DNA of 13,434 bases, taken from the NCBI GenBank assembly GCA_009760855.2, contig WPIO01000664.1, positions 1 through 13,434 of the forward strand, given 5' to 3'. The notes under the pieces are model-generated. The model ran no database searches. It worked only from the letters and a program-made list of their open reading frames with translations, and was not told the origin of the DNA. The stretch is from Cristatella mucedo (lineage: Eukaryota; Bryozoa; Phylactolaemata; Cristatellidae). Both the position numbers and the translations under genes were made by a program. Of this stretch, positions 8,408 through 13,434 are shown piece after piece (within the stretch, counting starts at the first letter, position 1; every line of letters begins with the position of its first letter).

Positions 8408-8545
8408 ACGTGCGAAATGCTTTAAACATGGTGCANTAAACATGGTGCAGCACTCTGCTGCAAGTCAGCGCACGCTCCGACATGCAGATTTGAAGTTTCT
8501 ACATATTCCGCGATATGGTGCGAACTTGTGCGAAACGTGTTATTT
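8408..8545 (+). repeat. 138-bp unit 68 with a 13-bp duplication and an N
   Basis: The segment taaacatggtgca (8423-8435) is followed by an unresolved base n at 8436, and then taaacatggtgca begins again at 8437. The net gain is 14 bp, counting the n. The unit also has tgcAagtcag and cgatAtggtgcg. An unresolved base at the junction of an exact short duplication is typical of an assembly join or an overlapping-read conflict. The true copy number at this point is uncertain. Confidence 0.9.
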
Positions 8546-8923
8546 ACGTGCGAAAATGCTTTAAACATGGTGCAGCACTCTGCTGCCAGTCAGCAGCACA
8601 CGCTCCGACATGCAGATTTGAAGTTTCTACATATTCCGCGATCTGCTGCGAACTTGTGCGAAACGTGTTATTTACGTGCGAAATGCTTTAAACATGGTGC
8701 AGCACTCTGCTGCCAGTCAGCGCACGCTCCGAAATGCAGATTTGAAGTTTCTACATATTCCGCGATCTGCTGCGAACTCGTGCGAAACGTGTTATTTACG
8801 TGCGAAATGCTTTAAACATGGTGTGCAGCACTCTGCTGCTAGTCAGCGCACGCTCCGACATGCAGATTTGAAGTTTCTACATATTCCGCGATCTGCTGCG
8901 AACTTGTGCGAAACGTGTTATTT
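8546..8923 (+). repeat. Irregular units 69-71 downstream of the N
   Basis: Unit 69 (8546) is 128 bp, with one extra a in cgaaaAtgc and a 3-bp gain in cagtcagCAGcacacg. Unit 70 (8674) is regular. Unit 71 (8798) is 126 bp, with atggtGTgcagc and gctgcTagtcag. The concentration of indels next to the N suggests lower sequence quality here, although tandem-repeat slippage gives similar patterns. Confidence 0.8.
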
Positions 8924-9047
8924 ACGTGCGAAATGCTTTAAACATGGTGCAGCACTCTGCTGCCAGTCAGCGCACGCTCCGACATGCAGATTTGAAGTTT
9001 CTACATATTCCGCGATCTGCTGCCAACTCGTGCGAAACGTGTTATTT

Positions 9048-9667
9048 ACGTGCGAAATGCTTTAAACATGGTGCAGCACTCTGCTGCCAGTCAGCGCACG
9101 CTCCGAAATGCAGATTTGAAGTTTCTAGATATTCCGCGATCTGGTGCGAACTCGTGCGAAACGTGTTATTTACGTGCGAAATGCTTTAAACATGGTGCAG
9201 CACTCTGCTGCCAGTCAGTGCACGCTCCGAAATGCAGATTTAAGTTTCTACATATTCCGCGATCTGGTGCAAACTTGTGCGAAACGTGTTATTTACGTGC
9301 GAAATGCTTTAAACATGGTGCAGCACTCTGCTGCCAGCCAGCGCACGCTCCGAAATGCAGATTTGAAGTTTCTACATATTCCGCGATCTGCTGCGAACTT
9401 GTGCGAAACGTGTTATTTACGTGCGAAATGCTTTAAACATGGTGCAGCACTCTACTGCCAGTCAGCGCACGCTCCGACATGCAGATTTAAAGTTTCTACA
9501 TATTCCGCGATCTGCTGCGAACTTGTGCGAAACGTGTTATTTACGTGCGAAATGCTTTAAACATGGTGCAGCACTCTGCTGGCCAGTCAGGGCACGCTCC
9601 GACATGCAGATTTGAAGTTTCTACATATTCCGCGATCTGCTGCGAACTCGTGCGAAACGTGTTATTT
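9048..9667 (+). repeat. Units 73-77 with a TCTAGA variant and small indels
   Basis: Unit 73 (9048) carries TCTAGA at 9124-9129. Unit 74 (9172) is 123 bp, with atttaagttt and gtgcAaacttg. Unit 75 has tgccagCcagcg. Unit 76 has ctctActgcc, which breaks the dyad. Unit 77 (9543) is 125 bp, with an extra g in ctgctGgccagtcagGgcacg. The one-base-short atttaagttt form also occurs in the units at 3485 and 6384, which suggests shared descent. Confidence 0.8.
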
Positions 9668-11035
9668 ACGTGCGAAATGCTTTAAACATGGTGCAGCACT
9701 CTGCTGCCAGTCAGCGCACGCTCCGACATGCAGATTTAAAGTTTCTACATATTCCGCGATCTGCTCCGAACTTGTGCGAACGTGTTATTTACGTGCGAAA
9801 TGCTTTAAACATGGTGCAGCACTCTGCTGCCAGTCAGTGCACGCTCCGACATGCAGATTTGAAGTTTCTACATATTCCGCGATCTGGTGCGAACTTGTGC
9901 GAAACGTGTTATTTACGTGCGAAATGCTTTAAACATGGTGCAGCACTCTGCTGCCAGTCAGCGCACGCTCCGAAATGCAGATTTGAAGTTTCTACATATT
10001 CCGCGATCTGGTGCGAACTTGTGCGAAACGTGTTATTTACGTGCGAAATGCTTTAAACATGGTGCAGCACTCTGCTGCCAGTCCGCCCACGCTCCGAAAT
10101 GCAGATTTGAAGTTTCTACATATTCCGCGATCTGATGCGAACTTGTGCGAAACGTGTTATTTACGTGCGAAATGCTTTAAACATGGTGCAGCACTCTGCT
10201 GCCAGTCAGGGCACGCTCCGAAATGCAGATTTGAAGTTTCTACATATTCCGCGATCTGGTGCGAACTTGTGCGAAACGTGTTATTTCCGTGCAAAACGCT
10301 TTAAACATGGTGCAGCACTCTGCTGCCAGTCAGCGCACGCTCCGACATGCAGATTTGAAGTTTCTACATATTCCGCGATCTGGTGCGAACTTGTGCGAAA
10401 CGTGTTATTTACGTGCGAAATGCTTTAAACATGGTGCAGCACTCTGCTGCCAGTCAGTGCAGCGCACGCTCCGACATGCAGATTTAAAGTTTCTACATAT
10501 TCCGCGATCTGCTGCGAACTTGTGCGAAACGTGTTATTTACGTGCGAAATGCTTTAAACATGGTGCAGCACTCTGCTGCCAGTCAGGGCACGCTCCGAAA
10601 TGCAGATTTGAAGTTTCTACATATTCCGCGATCTGGTGCGAACTTGTGCGAAACGTGTTATTTACGTGCGAAATGCTTTAAACATGGTGCAGCACTCTGC
10701 TGCCAGTCAGCACACGCTCCGACATGCAGATTTGAAGTTTCTACATATTCCGCGATCTGCTGCGAACTTGTGCGACACGTGTTATTCACGTGCGAAACGC
10801 TTTAAACATGGTGCAGCACTCTGCTGCCAGTCAGCGCACGCTCCGAAATGCAGATTTGAAGTTTCTACATATTCCGCGATCTGGTGCGAACTTGTGCGAA
10901 ACGTGTTATTTACGTGCGAAATGCTTTAAACATGGTGCAGCACTCTGCTGCCAGTCAGCGCACGCTCCGACATGCAGATTTGAAGTTTCTACATATTCCG
11001 CGATCTGATGCGAACTTGTGCGAAACGTGTTATTT
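9668..11035 (+). repeat. Subfamily block: eleven successive units with aactTGtg
   Basis: Units 78-88 all have aactTGtg. Eight of the eleven have atctgG or atctgA before tgcg, whereas C dominates elsewhere. The units at 10163 and 10540 share cagGgcacg, ccgaAatg and ctgGtgcg, three units apart. The units at 10287 and 10788 share aaaCgcttt. Unit 84 (10411) is 129 bp, with cagtcagTGCAGcgcacg, and unit 78 (9668) is 123 bp, with gtgcgaacgtg. Runs of shared variants point to recent local amplification or conversion. Confidence 0.8.
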
Positions 11036-11159
11036 ACGTGCGAAATGCTTTAAACATGGTGCAGCACTCTGCTGCCAGTCAGCGCACGCTCCGACATGCA
11101 GATTTGAAGTTTCTACATATTCCGCGATCTGGTGCGAACTCGTGCGAAACGTGTTATTT

Positions 11160-11781
11160 ACGTGCGAAATGCTTTAAACATGGTGCAGCACTCTGCTGCC
11201 AGTCAGCGCACGCTCCGAAATGCAGATTTGAAGTTTCTACATATTCCGCGATTTGCTGCAAACTCGTGCGAAACGTGTTATTTACGTTCGATATGCTTTA
11301 AACATGGTGCAGCACTTTGTTGCCAGCCAGCGCACGCTCCGACATGCAGATTTAAAGTTTCTGCATATTCCGCGATCTGCTGCGAACTCGTGCCAAACGT
11401 GTTATTAACGTGCGAAATGCTTTAAACATGGTGCAGCAATCTGCTGCATGTCAGGGCACGCTCCGACATGCAGATTTGAAGTTTCTACATATTCCGCGAT
11501 CTGCTGCAAACTCGTGCGAAACGTGTTATTTACGTGCGAAATGCATTAAACATGGTGCAGCACTCTGCTGCAAGTCAGAGCACGCTCCGACATGCAGATT
11601 TGAAGTTTCTACATATTCCGCGATCTGCTCCGAACTCTTGCGAAACGTGTTATTTACGTGCGAAATGCTTTAAACATGGTGCAGCACTCTGCTGCCAGTC
11701 AGTGCACGCTCCGACATGCAGATTTGAAGTTTCTACATATTCCGCGCGATCTGGTGCGAACTTGTGCGAAACGTGTTATTT
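11160..11781 (+). repeat. Diverged unit block, copy 2 (five units)
   Basis: This region repeats, in the same order, the private variants of 2865-3484 at an offset of 8295 bp: gatTtgctgc, acgTtcgaTatgc, cactTtgTtgccagCcag, tttctGcata, gtgcCaaacg, ttattAacg, gcaAtctgctgcaTgtcaggg, atgcAttaaac, tgcAagtcag and ctcCgaactcTtgcg. Over 2865-3360 against 11160-11655 I count 7 differences in 496 bp by eye. The unit at 11284 is identical to that at 2989. The last unit (11656) has a 2-bp gain, ccgcgCGatctgg. Such a shared ordered set is best explained by segmental duplication within the array, or by an assembly artefact. Confidence 0.93.
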
Positions 11782-12281
11782 ACGTGCGAAATGCTTTAAA
11801 CATGGTGCAGCACTCTGCTGCCAGTCAGCGCACGCTCCGAAATGCAGATTTAACGTTTCTACATATTCCGCGATCTGCTGCGAACTCGTGCGAAAACGTG
11901 TTATTTTACGTGCGAAATGCTTTAAACATGGTGCAGCACTCTGCTGCCAGTCAGAGCACGCTCCGATATGAAGATTTGAAAGTTTCTACATATTCCGCGA
12001 TCTGCTGCGAACTTGTGCGAAACGTGTTATTTACGTGCGAAATGCTTTAAACATGGTGCAGCACTCTGCTGCCAGTCAGCGCACGCTCCGACATGCAGAT
12101 TTGAAGTTTCTACATATTCCGCGATCTGCTGCGAACTCGTGCGAAACGTGTTATTTACGTGCGAAATGCTTTAAACATGGTGCAGCACTCTGCTGCCAGT
12201 CAGCGCACGCTCCGACATGCAGATTTGAAGTTTTCTACATATTCCGCGATCTGCTGCGAACTCGTCCGAAACGTGTTATTT
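11782..12281 (+). repeat. Indel-rich units 95-98
   Basis: Unit 95 (11782) is 126 bp, with gatttaaCgtttc and single-base gains in cgaaAacg and ttattTtacg. Unit 96 (11908) is 125 bp, with cagAgcacgctccgaTatgAag and ttgaaAgttt. Unit 97 is regular. Unit 98 (12157) is 125 bp, with agtttTctac and ctcgtCcg. Most gains lengthen an existing a or t run by one base, the pattern expected from homopolymer errors in long reads as well as from slippage. Confidence 0.8.
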
Positions 12282-12901
12282 ACGTGCGAAATGCTTTAAA
12301 CATGGTGCAGCACTCTGCTGCCAGTCAGCGCACGCTCCGACATGCAGATTTGAAGTTTCTAGACATTCCGCGATCTGCTGCGAACTCGTGCGAAACGTGT
12401 TATTTACGTGCGAAATGCTTTAAACATGGTGCAGCACTCTGCTGCCAGTCAGCGCACGCTCCGAAATGCAGATTTAAAGTTTCTACATATTCCGCGATCT
12501 GGTGCGAACTTGTGCGAAACGTGTTATTTACGTGCGAAATGCTTTAAACATGGTGCAGCACTCTGCTGCCAGTCAGCGCACGCTCCGAAATGCAGATTTG
12601 AAGTTTCTACATATTCCGCGATCTGATGCGAACTCGTGCTAAACGTGTTATTTACGTGCGAAATGCTTTAAACATGGTGCAGCACTCTGCTGCCAGTCAG
12701 CGCACGCTCCGACATGCAGATTTGAAGTTTCTACATATTCCGCGATCTGCTGCGAACTCGTGCGAAACGTGTTATTTACGTGCGAAATGCTTTAAACATG
12801 GTGCAGCACTCTGCTGCCAGTCAGCGCACGCTCCGACATGCAGATTTGAAGTTTCTAGATATTCCGCGATCTGCTCTGAACTCGTGCGAAACGTGTTATT
12901 T
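12282..12901 (+). repeat. Units 99-103, two with TCTAGA
   Basis: All five units are 124 bp. Unit 99 (12282) has TCTAGA at 12358-12363 followed by catt. Unit 101 has gtgcTaaacg. Unit 103 (12778) has TCTAGA at 12854-12859 with gctcTgaactcg, the same pair of variants as the unit at 5581. The other differences are the usual polymorphisms. Confidence 0.85.
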
Positions 12902-13277
12902 ACGTGCGAAATGCATTAAACATGGTGGCAGCACTCTGCTGCCAGTCAGCGCACGCTCCGACATGCAGATTTGAAGTTTCTACATATTCCGCGATCTGGT
13001 GCGAACTTGTGCGAAACGTGTTATTTACGTGCGAAATGCTTTAAACATGGTGCAGCACTCTGCTGCCAGTCAGTGCACGCTCCGACATGCAGATTTGAAG
13101 TTTCTACATATTCCGCGATCTGCTGCGAACTCGTGCGAAACGTGTGTTATTTACGTGCGAAATGCTTTAAACATGGTGCAGCACTCTGCTGCCAGTTCAG
13201 CGCACGCTCCGAAATGCAGATTTGAAGTTTTACATATTTCAGCGATCTGGTGCGAACTCGTGCGAAACGTGTTATTT
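12902..13277 (+). repeat. Units 104-106 with 1-2 bp indels
   Basis: Unit 104 (12902) is 125 bp, with atgcAttaaac and atggtgGcagc. Unit 105 (13027) is 126 bp, with acgtgTGttattt. Unit 106 (13153) is 125 bp, with gccagtTcag, gaagtttTacat lacking one base, and atattTcAgcg. Three successive irregular units make this one of the least regular stretches of the window. Confidence 0.8.
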
Positions 13278-13401
13278 ACGTGCGAAATGCTTTAAACATG
13301 GTGCAGCACTCTGCTGCCAGTCAGCGCACGCTCCGACATGCAGATTTGAAGTTTCTACATATTCCGCGATCTGCTGCAAACTCGTGCGAAACGTGTTATT
13401 T

Positions 13402-13434
13402 ACGTGCGAAATGCTTTAAACATGGTGCAGCACT
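13402..13434 (+). repeat. Partial terminal unit
   Basis: The first 33 bp of a further unit, ending at gtgcagcact within the dyad. The sequence matches the consensus, so the array continues beyond the right edge of the window. Confidence 0.95.

Larger units (their letters stand above)
1..13434 (+). repeat. 124-bp tandem satellite DNA array (107 full units)
   Basis: The motif acgtgcgaaatgc, or a one- or two-base variant of it, recurs through the window in one orientation, starting at 9, 133, 257, 381 and so on to 13402. That makes 107 complete intervals, of which 81 are exactly 124 bp; the remainder are 111, 123, 125-129, 138, 159 and 178 bp. Units differ mostly by single substitutions at a few recurrent sites: cagCGcacg with TG, CA or GG; ccgaAatg or ccgaCatg; atttGaag or atttAaag; atctgC/G/Atgcg; and aactCGtg or aactTGtg. 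The consensus is about 49% G+C with 11 CpG. A unit of 124 bp cannot encode a continuous peptide repeat, because three units (372 bp) pass through all three frames and one frame is closed. A centromeric, pericentromeric or subtelomeric satellite of a eukaryote is the natural reading. I do not recognise the family, and no array boundary is visible. Confidence 0.98.

Noticed and set aside
12035-12547. Longest open frame (170 codons)
   Set aside because: It is long only because a 1-bp insertion at about 12234 switches the frame before the usual stop. Its content is the same satellite peptide in two frames, with no new sequence.
11-13419. Many overlapping + strand open frames of 60-170 codons with repeated peptides (for example VRNALNMVQHSAASQ and CETCYLRAKCFKHG)
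   Set aside because: They recur every 124 bp, begin at GTG or ATG inside the repeat, and end at the TAA in atgctttaa or the TGA of atttgaag or tctgatg. 124 is not a multiple of 3, so three successive units pass through all frames and one frame is closed. Indels of 1-2 bp are tolerated freely, and variants ignore codon position. They are periodicity artefacts.
1-13434. CRISPR array
   Set aside because: CRISPRs have short conserved repeats separated by unrelated spacers. Here the whole 124-bp period is conserved and there is no unique spacer sequence.
1-13434. Regular higher-order repeat (fixed multimer)
   Set aside because: Scoring the five recurrent polymorphic sites by eye along units 1-107 gives no stable multi-unit period. 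Only local runs and the one 8.3-kb block match are seen. A computed unit alignment could overturn this.
1-13434. Transposon, rolling-circle element or LTR origin
   Set aside because: No terminal inverted repeats, target-site duplications, long terminal repeats or transposase-like frames are visible; all sequence is accounted for by the 124-bp unit.

Overview
The whole window is one head-to-tail tandem satellite DNA array. No part of it is single-copy sequence, and I find no credible protein-coding gene, tRNA, rRNA, transposable element or CRISPR array. The repeat unit is 124 bp. I fixed a register on the recurring motif acgtgcgaaatgc and followed it by eye from position 9 to 13402. That gives 107 consecutive complete units plus short partial units at each end, all in the same orientation. 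Of the 107 units, 81 are exactly 124 bp; the other 26 carry indels (111 to 178 bp). Flanking DNA is not visible, so the array continues beyond both edges.

This organisation points to a eukaryotic heterochromatic or centromeric-type satellite. The species cannot be read from the sequence. The consensus is about 49% G+C. It has 11 CpG per 124 bp (observed/expected about 1.5 from the consensus base counts), which is unlike the CpG-depleted bulk DNA of vertebrates and fits an invertebrate such as an insect somewhat better; this is weak inference. An ambiguous base (N) at 8436, inside a local duplication, shows this is draft assembly sequence.

Layout (unit 1 starts at position 9). 9-2864: mostly regular units, with a run of CpG-decayed units at 1871-2366. 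2865-3484: a block of strongly diverged units. 3361-4229: seven consecutive units sharing the aactTGtg variant. 4602-4960: diverged and shortened units. 5705-6630: length-irregular units, including a 178-bp composite made by a 70-bp deletion. 6631-8035: mainly regular, ending in a 35-bp internal duplication. 8408-8923: irregular units around the N. 9668-11035: a subfamily block with aactTGtg in all eleven units. 11160-11781: a second copy of the diverged block, about 8.3 kb downstream of the first. 11656-12281 and 12902-13277: clusters of 1-2 bp indels. 13402-13434: partial last unit.

The many open frames of about 60-170 codons on the + strand are by-products of the repeat. 124 is not divisible by three, so each unit shifts the frame, and one of the three frames is closed in nearly every unit. 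The observations of most interest are the duplicated diverged block, helically spaced GCGAA motifs and a conserved dyad in every unit, the block-wise spread of variants, and the composite and duplicated units that record recombination or assembly events.
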